Positions 48,977 to 57,345 of a stretch of 64,000 nucleotides of DNA are shown here, in pieces. The position numbers and the translations under genes were made by a program. The stretch's first letter is position 1. Each line of letters starts with the position of its first letter. Location: positions 496,001 to 560,000 of the forward strand of contig NZ_JAGQFP010000002.1 in the NCBI RefSeq assembly GCF_019090095.1. Reading direction: 5' to 3'. Source of the stretch: Stutzerimonas stutzeri (GTDB lineage Bacteria > Pseudomonadota > Gammaproteobacteria > Pseudomonadales > Pseudomonadaceae). Under the pieces are notes generated by a model. That model worked only from the letters and a program-made list of their open reading frames with translations, had not been told where the DNA came from and made no database searches.

Positions 48977-49381
48977 GTGAAGCGCATCCTTTTCTTTTTT
49001 CTCGCTCTTTGTATGGCGTTACCGGCCCTGGCAGAAACACCCGAAGGCGAGGAAGCCGCGCCGAAAGTCATCTATTACGCTCTGGTGCCGGCGCTGGTCG
49101 GCAACTACGGCTCGGACGGCAAGCTCAGGTACTACAAGGCGGATATTGCGCTACGGGTCAGTGGCACCGAGGCAGAGGAGAAAGTCAAACATCACGAGCC
49201 GCTGATTCGCAATCAGCTGGTGACACTGTTTTCGCAGCAGACCGATGCGAGCCTCGGAACGGTCGAGGCCAAGGAGGCGCTGCGCCAGGAGGCGCTCAAG
49301 CAGGTGCAGGCGGTGCTGACGCAGGAAGAAGGCAAGCCCCTGGTCGACGATCTGCTCTTCAACAATCTGATCATTCAGTAG
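48977..49381 (+). CDS. secreted FliL-like protein
   Basis: 134 residues: a signal peptide (KRILFFFLALCMALPALAET) and a FliL-like domain (KVIYYALVPALVGNYGSDGK, EPLIRNQLVTLFSQQTDASL, then LVDDLLFNNLIIQ). It differs from flagellar FliL in having a cleavable signal rather than a membrane anchor, and no flagellar genes are nearby. Role unknown. The GTG at 48977, seven bases after GGAG, was preferred over a GTG at 48899. Confidence 0.85.
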   Translation: MKRILFFFLALCMALPALAETPEGEEAAPKVIYYALVPALVGNYGSDGKLRYYKADIALRVSGTEAEEKVKHHEPLIRNQLVTLFSQQTDASLGTVEAKEALRQEALKQVQAVLTQEEGKPLVDDLLFNNLIIQ

Positions 49382-49398
49382 CGCGCAGGCGCGCGCCG

Positions 49399-49848
49399 TC
49401 AGCGCATGGCCAGGATGGCGCGCCACTCGCTTTCGCTGACCGGCATTACCGATAGTCGATTGCCCTTCTGCACGAGCGGCATTTGCTCGAGCGCCTGTGC
49501 AGCCTTCAGCTCCGGCAGCGTCACGGTGTTGCTGAATCGCTCGGCGAAGCCGACATCGACGGCGCTCCAGGGATTTTTGGCTTCGCTGGCCCGGGCGTCG
49601 AAATAAGGGCTCTGCGGATCGAGAGCAGTGGGGTCCGGATAGGCACTGCGTCTGATCGTGCCGATTCCTGCAATTCCCGGTTTTGCGCAGCTAGAGTGAT
49701 AGAAGAAGAAACGGTCGCCGTCGGCCATCTGCCGTAGGAAGTTGCGTGCCTGGTAATTGCGCACGCCATCCCAGCGGGCAGTACCGATTTTTTCCAGGTC
49801 CTGAATGGAAAATTCGTCCGGTTCGGATTTCATCAGCCAGTACGGCAT
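49399..49848 (-). CDS. EVE domain-containing protein
   Basis: 149 residues, starting MPYWLMKSEPDEFSIQDLEK. The EVE (PUA-like) fold features are MKSEPDEFS, WDGVRNYQARNFLRQM and FFYHSSCAKPGIAG. EVE domains recognise modified bases, such as 5-methylcytosine derivatives, in DNA or RNA, but the bacterial role is not defined. Encoded alone, convergent with the FliL-like gene. Confidence 0.92.
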   Translation of the reverse strand: MPYWLMKSEPDEFSIQDLEKIGTARWDGVRNYQARNFLRQMADGDRFFFYHSSCAKPGIAGIGTIRRSAYPDPTALDPQSPYFDARASEAKNPWSAVDVGFAERFSNTVTLPELKAAQALEQMPLVQKGNRLSVMPVSESEWRAILAMR

Positions 49849-49971
49849 GGTCTTTGCTCACAGCTGGTTGCTTGGAAGGGTTCTCAAACGCAAAAGTCCC
49901 CGACAATCGGTGGTGGCGCTGATTTGCGCTGCATCGAGGCATGACGGAGAATGCCGCGCTTGAGGTTGGCA

Positions 49972-50001
49972 TTGTCGAGTCTGAAAAACGAAAACGATAC
50001 T
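49972..50001 (+). promoter_or_regulatory. Candidate promoter for a 49-aa membrane peptide gene
   Basis: TTGTCG at 49972-49977 and GATACT at 49996-50001 are separated by 18 bases. Each matches the sigma-70 consensus at four of six positions. It is 46 bases before the ATG of the small gene. Confidence 0.45.
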
Positions 50002-50046
50002 GACTCGACTACAGACTGTTCGCCTGGCAGGGGGAGGCGAGAAACT

Positions 50047-50196
50047 ATGAAACGCAAACCAGATATTCTTTGGGTGCTGGTGCTGATTTTTGGTCTTGGC
50101 GTTGTGACGACAGGCTATACGCAGGGCCTTTGGGAGCGTACCGACAATACATCGTCGGCCATTCCGATCAGTCATTCCCAGCAACTGCAGCGTTAA
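50047..50196 (+). CDS. small single-span membrane protein, hypothetical
   Basis: 49 residues: a basic start (MKRKPD), one hydrophobic helix (ILWVLVLIFGLGVVTTGYT) and a polar tail ending in SHSQQLQR. GGGGAGGCGAGAAACT precedes the ATG, and a promoter-like pair lies upstream, so it is probably a true gene. I do not recognise the family. It is isolated between the EVE gene and ygfA, both on the opposite strand. Confidence 0.7.
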   Translation: MKRKPDILWVLVLIFGLGVVTTGYTQGLWERTDNTSSAIPISHSQQLQR

Positions 50197-50247
50197 GCTG
50201 ACCTGCCGCATGGACGCGGCGTGCCATCCCGCCCTGATTCCCCCACC

Positions 50248-50850
50248 TTAGCTTGCGTACCAGCCCTTATCGGTAACGGTCGCTTGTAGCGCTACATCCC
50301 AGCTGGCCAACGGCAATCGATCAACCTTCTGGCACTCATGGGCAAGACCTAAAAGTGTCGGTTTGTGACCATTTTTGCGCCTTTTACGGTAGGCCAGGCT
50401 GCGATCGTAAAATCCGCCGCCCATGCCCAGGCGCCCGCCCTGCTCGTCGAACCCTACCAGCGGCATCAATACCAGATCGAGTGCCCAGATGGGACGCTGC
50501 CGAGCGGGTCGATACCTCGGCTCGTCGATGCCGAATCGATTCGGCATCAGTCGTTCTTTCGGCATGATCCGCTGAAACACCATACGTGTGCGTGGCCAGG
50601 CGTTAAGTACGGGCAAGTAGGTCGCCTTGCCGCGTCGTTGTGCTTCGAGCAACAGGGCGCGGGGATCGATCTCGCCGTCATTGGGCAGGTACAAGGCAAC
50701 ATGGCGAGCGCGGCGAAACAGCGGATGCTGGGCCAGTTGTCGGTAGAGTGTCTTGGCGGCCCGCCGCTGTTGCGCGGCGGTGAGCTGACGGCGAGCTTGT
50801 CGCAATTGGCGTCGCAGCGCCGGACGTGAAAGGCCTTCGGCTGCGATCAT
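50248..50850 (-). CDS. ygfA: 5-formyltetrahydrofolate cyclo-ligase
   Basis: 200 residues. Conserved features are YLPNDGEIDPRALL, the ATP/folate site LVGFDEQGGRLGMGGGFYDR, and an N-terminal basic helix typical of YgfA. It converts 5-formyl-THF to 5,10-methenyl-THF in one-carbon metabolism. It lies directly downstream of 6S RNA and may be made from the same transcript, as in E. coli ssrS-ygfA. Confidence 0.95.
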   Translation of the reverse strand: MIAAEGLSRPALRRQLRQARRQLTAAQQRRAAKTLYRQLAQHPLFRRARHVALYLPNDGEIDPRALLLEAQRRGKATYLPVLNAWPRTRMVFQRIMPKERLMPNRFGIDEPRYRPARQRPIWALDLVLMPLVGFDEQGGRLGMGGGFYDRSLAYRKRRKNGHKPTLLGLAHECQKVDRLPLASWDVALQATVTDKGWYAS

Positions 50851-50857
50851 GAAATGA

Positions 50858-51035
50858 GGCTCCCCAGCATGCCGCTGCCAGCGTAGGCCCTTGAACCCGA
50901 GAGTTCAAGGTGGCGACTACAGAGTACCTTAAGGCTTTCCGTCAGGCGGACATGCACACCGGCACTACGTGTAGCCTCCATGGTGTTGCTTATCGGGAGA
51001 GGGTCATCGCCGACTGGCGAACATGCCAGGGAGTG
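50858..51035 (-). ncRNA. ssrS: 6S RNA
   Basis: The sequence between zapA and ygfA has the 6S RNA design. The terminal stem is CTCCCTGGCATG (51033 to 51022) paired with CATGCTGGGGAG (50871 to 50860), 12 bp with G-U pairs. Conserved segments GTTCGCCAGTCGG and GGTTCAAGGGCCTACGCTGGC are present. A perfect TATAAT (minus strand, 51047 to 51042) gives a start near 51035. 6S RNA binds sigma-70 RNA polymerase in stationary phase. Ends are estimated to a few bases. Confidence 0.92.
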
Positions 51036-51041
51036 GGCGGG

Positions 51042-51047
51042 ATTATA
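51042..51047 (-). promoter_or_regulatory. -10 box of 6S RNA
   Basis: Perfect TATAAT on the minus strand, seven bases before the predicted 6S RNA start and just after the zapA stop. The -35 region is weak (TGATGA, about 18 bases away). Confidence 0.75.
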
Positions 51048-51068
51048 ACGCAATCTGTCTACCGTTCA

Positions 51069-51383
51069 TCAGTTGCCGGATGGGTTTGGATCGGTGGCCA
51101 GCGCGCTGTCGACCCGCTCGAGCAACACGCGGACGTGCTCGCGAGCGCTGTTGGCTTCTGCGTCGAGTCGGTCGTGCTTGTGCAGCAGTTCGTGCGTGAT
51201 GTTCAGTGCGGCCATTACCGCGACACGATCGGCGCCGATGACTTTGCCGCTGCTACGGATTTCCCGCATCTTTCGATCCAGATAATGGGCGGCGCCTTCG
51301 AGGTTGCTGCGTTCTTCAGGTGGGCAGGAAATGCAATATTCCTTGTCCATGATGTGCACGGTAACGGTGTTCGGCTGGGTCAT
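51069..51383 (-). CDS. zapA: cell division protein ZapA
   Basis: 104 residues starting MTQPNTVTVHIMDKEYCISC, followed by the conserved region DRKMREIRSSGKVIGADRVA and a C-terminal coiled coil. ZapA cross-links FtsZ filaments. The start overlaps the stop of the upstream coiled-coil gene by 4 bases (ATGA). The longer open frame to 51731 is not supported. Confidence 0.95.
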   Translation of the reverse strand: MTQPNTVTVHIMDKEYCISCPPEERSNLEGAAHYLDRKMREIRSSGKVIGADRVAVMAALNITHELLHKHDRLDAEANSAREHVRVLLERVDSALATDPNPSGN

Positions 51384-51589
51384 GAGTCCTGCTCCAGGGC
51401 TTTCAGGCGCGAAATCATTGATTCGACCTTCACCCGTGCCATTTCGTTCTTCTCGATCAGATGAGCGCGCTCCTCGCGCCATGCCCGCTCGCTGTGAAGC
51501 AGCAGGCGATTCTGTGCCTTGAGTTGCTCGATACGCTGAATCAGCTGTTCCAGCTTGGCGGTCAGCAGTTGCAGATCGGCGTCTTCCAT
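51380..51589 (-). CDS. small coiled-coil protein (TIGR02449/ZapB-like)
   Basis: 69 residues, nearly all heptad-like coiled coil (LTAKLEQLIQRIEQLKAQNR, then a Glu-rich part). It is in the TIGR02449 family that precedes zapA in Pseudomonas. Similar in size and coiled-coil form to ZapB, so a division role with ZapA is plausible but unproven. Stop overlaps the zapA ATG. Confidence 0.85.
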   Translation of the reverse strand: MEDADLQLLTAKLEQLIQRIEQLKAQNRLLLHSERAWREERAHLIEKNEMARVKVESMISRLKALEQDS

Positions 51590-51712
51590 GGGATTCCCGG
51601 GTAAATGGCGCGAGCGTTGGGTCATCCGGCTTCGATGGTCTTGGCTCGTATGCCGATGCTAGGATACGAGGCCTCATTCTAGACATTTGCGCCTCCGCGC
51701 GCCTAGCTGCCA

Positions 51713-52267
51713 ATGCCCATTCAGAACTCACCGTACGCCGCTTTTGCCACCTTACTGATCAGCAGTGCCCAACCCGTCACACCTGCCGAGCTGCATGGCC
51801 TGTTGCTGGGACGCAGCTGTGCCGGTGCCGGTTTCGATACCGATGCCTGGCTGGCCGACGCGGCCGAGCTGCTCGGTGACGAGCCCGAGGAATCGGTGCG
51901 TCAGGCGCTCATCGGCTTGCAGGAGATGGTCAAGGGCGAACTCGCCGGTGACGACATTGCCATCGTCTTGCTGCTGCCCTCCGATGACGCGCCGCTGGCC
52001 GAGCGCGCGGTTGCCCTGGGCCAGTGGTGCCAGAGCTTCCTGGCCGGCTTCGGCCTGATCGCCGGTGACCGTGCACTGAGCCGCGAAGCCATGGAAGTGC
52101 TGCAGGACATGGCGGCGATCGCCCAGATTCAGGATTCGCTGGACGAGTCGGAAGACGGCGAGAGCGACTACATGGAAGTCATGGAATATCTGCGCGTCGC
52201 GCCATTGCTCTTGTTCACCGAGTGCGCCAAGCCCGTACCGCCGATGCCCAAGCCTTCCCTGCATTGA
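51713..52267 (+). CDS. ygfB: UPF0149 family protein YgfB
   Basis: 184 residues. The pattern [20 protein letters not shown], then a central [14 protein letters not shown] and a C-terminal acidic helix and [10 protein letters not shown] segment fits UPF0149. In P. aeruginosa YgfB represses ampDh3 by antagonising AlpA and so raises beta-lactam resistance; the same role here is inferred. It heads the ygfB-pepP-ubiH-ubiI operon. Confidence 0.93.
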   Translation: MPIQNSPYAAFATLLISSAQPVTPAELHGLLLGRSCAGAGFDTDAWLADAAELLGDEPEESVRQALIGLQEMVKGELAGDDIAIVLLLPSDDAPLAERAVALGQWCQSFLAGFGLIAGDRALSREAMEVLQDMAAIAQIQDSLDESEDGESDYMEVMEYLRVAPLLLFTECAKPVPPMPKPSLH

Positions 52268-52280
52268 GGATTCGCCTGCC

Positions 52281-53612
52281 ATGACCCGTATCCCGAAAGC
52301 GGAATATGCCCGTCGGCGCAAGGCGCTGATGGCTGAGATGGAACCCAATAGCATCGCGATTCTGCCGGCTGCGCCGATGTATATCCGCAATCGCGACGTC
52401 GAACATATCTACCGTCAGGATAGCGACTTCCAATACCTGTCCGGCTTCCCCGAGCCGGAAGCGGTCATCGCGCTGATCCCCGGGCGCGAACACGGCGAGT
52501 ACGTGTTGTTCTGTCGTGAGCGCGATCCCGCGCGCGAGCTGTGGGATGGCCTGCGGGCTGGCCAGGATGGCGCGATCGCGGAATACGGCGCCGATGATGC
52601 ATTCCCCATCGGGGATATCGACGACATCCTGCCCGGGCTGATCGAGGGGCGTTCGCGTGTCTATTACGCCATTGGCAGCCACCAGGAGTTCGATCATCGG
52701 CTGATGGAGTGGATCAATACCATTCGCTCCAAGGCTCGCCAGGGCGCCCAGCCGCCTAACGAATTCGTCGCCCTCGATCATCTGTTGCATGACCTGCGCC
52801 TGTACAAGTCGGCGAACGAGGTCAAGGTGATGCGAGCGGCGGCTGAGATTTCCGCCCGTGCGCACATGCGCGCCATGCAGGCCAGTCGCGCCGGACTGTA
52901 CGAATACCATCTCGAAGCCGAGCTGGATTACGAGTTCCGCAAGGGTGGGGCGAAGATGCCGGCTTACGGCTCAATCGTCGCGGCCGGCAAGAACGCCTGC
53001 ATCCTGCATTACCGCGAGAACGACGCACCGCTCAAGGATGGCGATCTGGTCCTGATCGACGCCGGCTGCGAGATCGACTGCTACGCCAGCGACATCACCC
53101 GTACCTTCCCGGTCAACGGTCGCTTCTCGGCAGAGCAGAAGGCCATCTACGAGCTGGTGCTGGCGGCCAATGAGGAGGCCTTTAAGCATATTGCGCCAGG
53201 CAAACACTGGAACGAGGCGCACGAGGCGACCGTCCGCGTCATCACGGCTGGGCTGGTCGATTTGGGGCTGCTCCAGGGCGATGTCGAGGAGCTGATCGCC
53301 AGCGAAGCCTACAAGCCTTTTTATATGCACCGCGCCGGCCATTGGTTGGGTATGGATGTGCACGACGTTGGCGACTACAAGGTCGGCGGCGAATGGCGCG
53401 TGCTCGAGCCCGGCATGGCGATGACCGTCGAGCCCGGCATCTATATCGCGGCCGATAACCAGGACGTGGCCAAGAAATGGCGTGGCATCGGCGTGCGCAT
53501 CGAAGATGACGTGGTGGTGACCCGCACTGGCTGTGAAATCCTCACTGACGGCGTGCCGAAAACGGTGGCTGACATCGAGGCTTTGATGGCGGCTGCGGCC
53601 GAGGTCGCCTGA
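52281..53612 (+). CDS. pepP: Xaa-Pro aminopeptidase
   Basis: 443-residue aminopeptidase P of the M24 family. Metal ligands are in LIDAGCEIDCYASDITRTFP, HRAGHWLGMDVHDVG, TVEPGIYI and IGVRIEDDVVV. An N-terminal creatinase-like domain (MTRIPKAEYARRRKALMAEM) precedes it. It releases N-terminal residues before proline. One base separates it from ubiH, as in the conserved operon. Confidence 0.96.
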   Translation: MTRIPKAEYARRRKALMAEMEPNSIAILPAAPMYIRNRDVEHIYRQDSDFQYLSGFPEPEAVIALIPGREHGEYVLFCRERDPARELWDGLRAGQDGAIAEYGADDAFPIGDIDDILPGLIEGRSRVYYAIGSHQEFDHRLMEWINTIRSKARQGAQPPNEFVALDHLLHDLRLYKSANEVKVMRAAAEISARAHMRAMQASRAGLYEYHLEAELDYEFRKGGAKMPAYGSIVAAGKNACILHYRENDAPLKDGDLVLIDAGCEIDCYASDITRTFPVNGRFSAEQKAIYELVLAANEEAFKHIAPGKHWNEAHEATVRVITAGLVDLGLLQGDVEELIASEAYKPFYMHRAGHWLGMDVHDVGDYKVGGEWRVLEPGMAMTVEPGIYIAADNQDVAKKWRGIGVRIEDDVVVTRTGCEILTDGVPKTVADIEALMAAAAEVA

Positions 53613-53613
53613 C

Positions 53614-54792
53614 ATGGGCACGCTGGCCGTGGTGGGCGGCGGGCTGGTGGGGGCCAGCCTGGCGCTGGCCCTGCAACAAGGCGCGAAGTCACGTGGCTGG
53701 GAAATTGCCGTGATCGAGCCGTTCGAGCCCGGGAGCGAATACCAGCCCAGCTATGATGCGCGCTCCACTGCGCTTTCGTACGGCACCCGACTGATCTATC
53801 AACGTCTGGGCGTCTGGGAGCGGATTGCCGAGCGCGCCGAACCGATCACCCAGATCCAGGTGTCCGACCGGGGCCGCGCCGGAGCCACCCGTCTCGATGC
53901 CAGCGACCAGCAGGTGCCGGCGCTGGGCTACGTGGTCGAGAACGCCTGGATTGGCCATTGCCTGTGGCAGGCGCTGGATGATCGAGTGGTGACCCGCCAT
54001 TGCCCCGCCGAGGTCGAGCGGATGCAGGCCGTAGCCGGCGGCTACCAATTGACATTGACCGATGGCCAGGTGCTGGACTGCGATCTGGCGGTGCTCGCGG
54101 ACGGCGGGCGATCGGCCTTGCGCGAGCAGCTCGGTATCGCCATCAAAAGCACGCCCTATGACCAGTCAGCGCTGATTGCCAATGTGACGCCGGGCAAACC
54201 TCACGGCGGACAAGCGTTCGAGCGGTTCACCGATGACGGGCCCATGGCGCTGCTACCGCTACAGGACAACCGTTGTGCCTTGGTCTGGACGCGGCCCGAG
54301 GCCGACGCGGCGCGTCTGGCCGCGCTTCCCGAGGCGGGCTTTCTCGACGAGTTGCAGCAGGCCTTCGGCTACCGCCTGGGCGGTTTTCAGCAGGTCGGGG
54401 CGCGGCATCTCTATCCCCTCGCGCTGATCGAAGCCGAGGAGCAGGTCCGTTCCGGTCTGGTGGTGTTGGGCAACGCCGCGCACAGTTTGCACCCCATCGC
54501 CGGGCAAGGTTACAACCTGTCCCTGCGCGATACCGAGGCGCTTGCGACGGCCCTGTTGAGCAGCTCGGCAAGGCTGGGCGACATCGGCGTGCTGCAGGCT
54601 TACCATCGGCAGCAGCGCACGGACCAGTGGCTCACGGTCGGCTTTTCCGACCGGCTGACGCGGCTGTTCGCCGGCTCGGCGCTGCTGTCTGTCGGCGCTC
54701 GAAATGTCGGCCTGCTGGGGCTCGACTTGTTGCCCCCGGCCAAGGGCTGGTTCGCACGGCAAGCCATGGGATTGGGCGTGCGCGAGCGCTGA
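53614..54792 (+). CDS. ubiH: 2-octaprenyl-6-methoxyphenol hydroxylase (UbiH)
   Basis: 392-residue FAD monooxygenase. FAD motifs are VVGGGLVGASLALALQQG at the N terminus, LAVLADGGRSALREQLG, and GNAAHSLHPIAGQGYNLSLRD. It carries out a ring hydroxylation in aerobic ubiquinone synthesis. The name UbiH rather than UbiI follows gene order (directly after pepP). Confidence 0.93.
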   Translation: MGTLAVVGGGLVGASLALALQQGAKSRGWEIAVIEPFEPGSEYQPSYDARSTALSYGTRLIYQRLGVWERIAERAEPITQIQVSDRGRAGATRLDASDQQVPALGYVVENAWIGHCLWQALDDRVVTRHCPAEVERMQAVAGGYQLTLTDGQVLDCDLAVLADGGRSALREQLGIAIKSTPYDQSALIANVTPGKPHGGQAFERFTDDGPMALLPLQDNRCALVWTRPEADAARLAALPEAGFLDELQQAFGYRLGGFQQVGARHLYPLALIEAEEQVRSGLVVLGNAAHSLHPIAGQGYNLSLRDTEALATALLSSSARLGDIGVLQAYHRQQRTDQWLTVGFSDRLTRLFAGSALLSVGARNVGLLGLDLLPPAKGWFARQAMGLGVRER

Positions 54793-54865
54793 GGCCTGTC
54801 TTCGTCGAGCCCGGGCAAGCCGAACCACTAGACATGCCGCACGCGCGGCGCTCAGGAGAGCATTA

Positions 54866-56086
54866 ATGCAAGCGGACCTCATCATCGTCGGTGCCGGGAT
54901 GGTCGGCAGTACCCTGGCGCTGGCCCTGCGAGACGCTGGTCTGACGATCAAGCTGGTCGACGCCGGGCCGCTGACCGCACAGCCCTTTGCCCCCGATGCA
55001 CCCTTCGAGCCGCGTGTCAGTGCGTTGTCGGCCGCCAGCCAGCGGATTCTTGAACGCGTCGGTGCCTGGCCAGGCATTTCCAGTCGCCGCGCCAGCCCCT
55101 ATACCGATATGCGCGTCTGGGATGGCTCCGGAACCGGCCAGATTCATTTTTCCGCAGCCTCGGTGCATGCCGAGGTGCTCGGGCATATCGTCGAGAATGC
55201 GGTCGTGCAGAACGCGCTGCTCGACGCCTTGAGGGCCGATGGCTCGGTTGAGCTGATCCCCGGCGAGCGCCTGGAACAGCTGCGGCAAGACGAAGCGGGC
55301 TGGACCCTGACCCTTGCCAGCGGTCGGCAACTGAGCGCGGGTCTGGTGGTTGCGGCCGACGGCGGCAACTCGGCAGTCCGCCGTCTGGCCGGCTGCGAGA
55401 CACGCGAATGGGACTATCTGCATCACGCCATCGTGACCAGTGTTCGCTGCACCGAGCCCAACCAGCAGACCGCCTGGCAGCGCTTCACCGATGACGGCCC
55501 GCTGGCATTCCTGCCTTTGCAGCGCGACGGCGACCCGCATTGGTGCTCCATCGTCTGGTCGGTGACCGAAGACCAGGCGCAGCGCCTGATGGCATTGGAT
55601 GACGAAGGGTTTCGCCAGGCGTTGGGGCGGGCTTTCGAACACCGCCTGGGCGATATCCTGGAGGCTGATCCGAGGTTGTGTATTCCGTTGCGCCAGCGCC
55701 ACGCCAAGCGTTATGTGCAGCCGGGACTGGCGTTGATCGGTGATGCTGCCCACACCATTCATCCGCTGGCGGGGCAGGGGGTCAACCTCGGTCTGCTCGA
55801 TGCGGCGGTACTGGCTGAGGTCTTGCGAGCGGCTCTGGACCGTGGCGCGTCACCCTCCGATCCCCGGGTACTGGCGCGTTTCGAGCGTCGGCGCATGCCC
55901 CACAACCTGGCGATGATGGCTGCGATGGAAGGCTTCGAGCGCTTGTTCCAGGCCGACGCGCTACCCCTGCGCTGGTTGCGCAATGCCGGCTTGAAAGGCG
56001 TTCAGGCGTTACCGGAAGCCAAGGCACTGTTCGTTCGCCAGGCGCTGGGCTTGAGTGGTGACCTGCCGGAACTGGCGCGACGCTGA
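54866..56086 (+). CDS. ubiI: UbiI/VisC-type ubiquinone hydroxylase
   Basis: 406-residue FAD monooxygenase, paralogue of the preceding gene. Motifs: LIIVGAGMVGSTLALALRDA, LVVAADGGNSAVRRLAG and GDAAHTIHPLAGQGVNLGLLD. It hydroxylates the ubiquinone ring at a second position. AGGAG lies nine bases before the ATG at 54866; the longer frame from 54704 overlaps ubiH and is not used. Assignment to UbiI is by analogy to visC position. Confidence 0.88.
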   Translation: MQADLIIVGAGMVGSTLALALRDAGLTIKLVDAGPLTAQPFAPDAPFEPRVSALSAASQRILERVGAWPGISSRRASPYTDMRVWDGSGTGQIHFSAASVHAEVLGHIVENAVVQNALLDALRADGSVELIPGERLEQLRQDEAGWTLTLASGRQLSAGLVVAADGGNSAVRRLAGCETREWDYLHHAIVTSVRCTEPNQQTAWQRFTDDGPLAFLPLQRDGDPHWCSIVWSVTEDQAQRLMALDDEGFRQALGRAFEHRLGDILEADPRLCIPLRQRHAKRYVQPGLALIGDAAHTIHPLAGQGVNLGLLDAAVLAEVLRAALDRGASPSDPRVLARFERRRMPHNLAMMAAMEGFERLFQADALPLRWLRNAGLKGVQALPEAKALFVRQALGLSGDLPELARR

Positions 56087-56131
56087 AGCGTGCGCCGCCA
56101 CGTGCCTTGCAACATTTGTCGCGTTGAGAAA

Positions 56132-56150
56132 GTAAATGACATTCACTAGT
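56132..56150. promoter_or_regulatory. Candidate Fur box upstream of iron-binding protein gene
   Basis: The 19 bases match the GATAATGATAATCATTATC consensus at 12 positions. They lie 37 bases before the fbpA-like ATG, in an AT-rich stretch, and fit iron repression of that gene. Confidence 0.55.
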
Positions 56151-56186
56151 ATTTAGACTCTTACATCAAAGCAAGAGGCTAAATCC

Positions 56187-57188
56187 ATGCAGGCAAGCAA
56201 AGGTTTACTCGCCGCTGTGGCGCTCGCGGCGTTGTCGAGCGCAGCACAGGCTGCCGATGAAGTAGTGGTTTACTCCTCGCGAATCGACGAGCTGATCAAG
56301 CCGGTTTTCGATGCCTACACGGCCAAGACTGGCACCCCGATCAAGTTCATCACCGACAAGGAAGCGCCGCTGATGGCCCGGATCAAGGCCGAGGGCGAGA
56401 ATACGCCGGCTGACCTGCTATTGACCGTGGATGGCGGCAACCTCTGGCAAGCCGAGCAGATGGGTATCCTCCAGCCGCTGAACTCCGAGGTGGTCAAGGC
56501 CAACATCCCCGCCCAGTACCGCTCGTCGAGCGATGCCTGGACCGGCCTGTCGTTGCGTGCACGGACCATCGTCTACTCGCCCGAGCGGGTGGAGCAGGGA
56601 GAGCTGAGCACATACGAAGCCCTCGCCGATGAAAACTGGGAAGGCCGGCTTTGCCTGCGCACCAGCAAGAAGGTCTACAACCAGTCGCTGACCGCGACCC
56701 TGATCGAGACCCATGGTCCCGAGAAAACCGAAGAAATCGTCAAGGGCTGGGTGAACAATCTGGCTACCGACGTATTTGCCGACGACACGGCGTTGATCCA
56801 GGCGGTCGACGCTGGTCAGTGCGACGTCGGTATCGTCAACACCTACTACTACGGCCGTCTGCACGCTCAGCAGCCGGATCTGAAAGCCCGACTGTTCTGG
56901 CCAAACCAGAAGGACCGTGGCGTTCACGTGAATCTTTCCGGTATCGGTCTGACCAAGCATGCACCGCATCCAGAGGCGGCGCGCAAGTTGGTGGAATGGA
57001 TGACGACACCCGAGGCGCAGAACATCTTCGCCGATATCAACATGGAATTCCCGGCCAATCCGGACGTGAAGCCGTCGGCTGAAGTCGCCGCGTGGGGCGA
57101 CTTCAAGGCGGACACCATCCCGGTTGAGGTGGCTGGCAAGCGCCAGGCCGAAGCCATCATGCTGATGGACCGCGCCGGCTGGAACTAA
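56187..57188 (+). CDS. Fe(3+) ABC transporter substrate-binding protein (FbpA/HitA-like)
   Basis: 333 residues: signal peptide ([20 protein letters not shown]), then [20 protein letters not shown] and the conserved [11 protein letters not shown] with the paired iron-ligand tyrosines. Late features are [19 protein letters not shown] and FPANP. It binds ferric iron in the periplasm for the permease that follows. A terminator lies between the two genes, and no ATPase gene is near. A candidate Fur box precedes it. Confidence 0.92.
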   Translation: MQASKGLLAAVALAALSSAAQAADEVVVYSSRIDELIKPVFDAYTAKTGTPIKFITDKEAPLMARIKAEGENTPADLLLTVDGGNLWQAEQMGILQPLNSEVVKANIPAQYRSSSDAWTGLSLRARTIVYSPERVEQGELSTYEALADENWEGRLCLRTSKKVYNQSLTATLIETHGPEKTEEIVKGWVNNLATDVFADDTALIQAVDAGQCDVGIVNTYYYGRLHAQQPDLKARLFWPNQKDRGVHVNLSGIGLTKHAPHPEAARKLVEWMTTPEAQNIFADINMEFPANPDVKPSAEVAAWGDFKADTIPVEVAGKRQAEAIMLMDRAGWN

Positions 57189-57298
57189 GCCGTAGCGGCG
57201 AGCGCCAGTGTTCGCCAGCCCTGCCTGAAAGGCACTGCGCGCTATGCGGCTTCGGCCGCCGCTCACTGGCCCTGGCAGCCTGCGCTGCCGTTATACTC

Positions 57299-57329
57299 GA
57301 CGCCCCGGTTTGCCGGGGCGTCGTTTTTT
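57299..57329 (+). terminator. Rho-independent terminator between iron-binding protein and permease genes
   Basis: GACGCCCCGG and CCGGGGCGTC (57299-57308, 57313-57322) form a perfect 10-bp stem with a 4-base loop, followed by G and six T. It lies 17 bases before the permease GTG, so it would limit read-through into it. A TATACT at 57292-57297 lies immediately before the stem. Confidence 0.88.
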
Positions 57330-57345
57330 CTGGTTCGAGGCTTGT

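Noticed and set aside
57244..57345. ATG at 57244 as the permease start
   Set aside because: The resulting N-terminus would be encoded by the terminator stem and T run, giving RRPGLPGRRFFWF; the GTG at 57346 begins a normal permease N-terminus after CGAGG.
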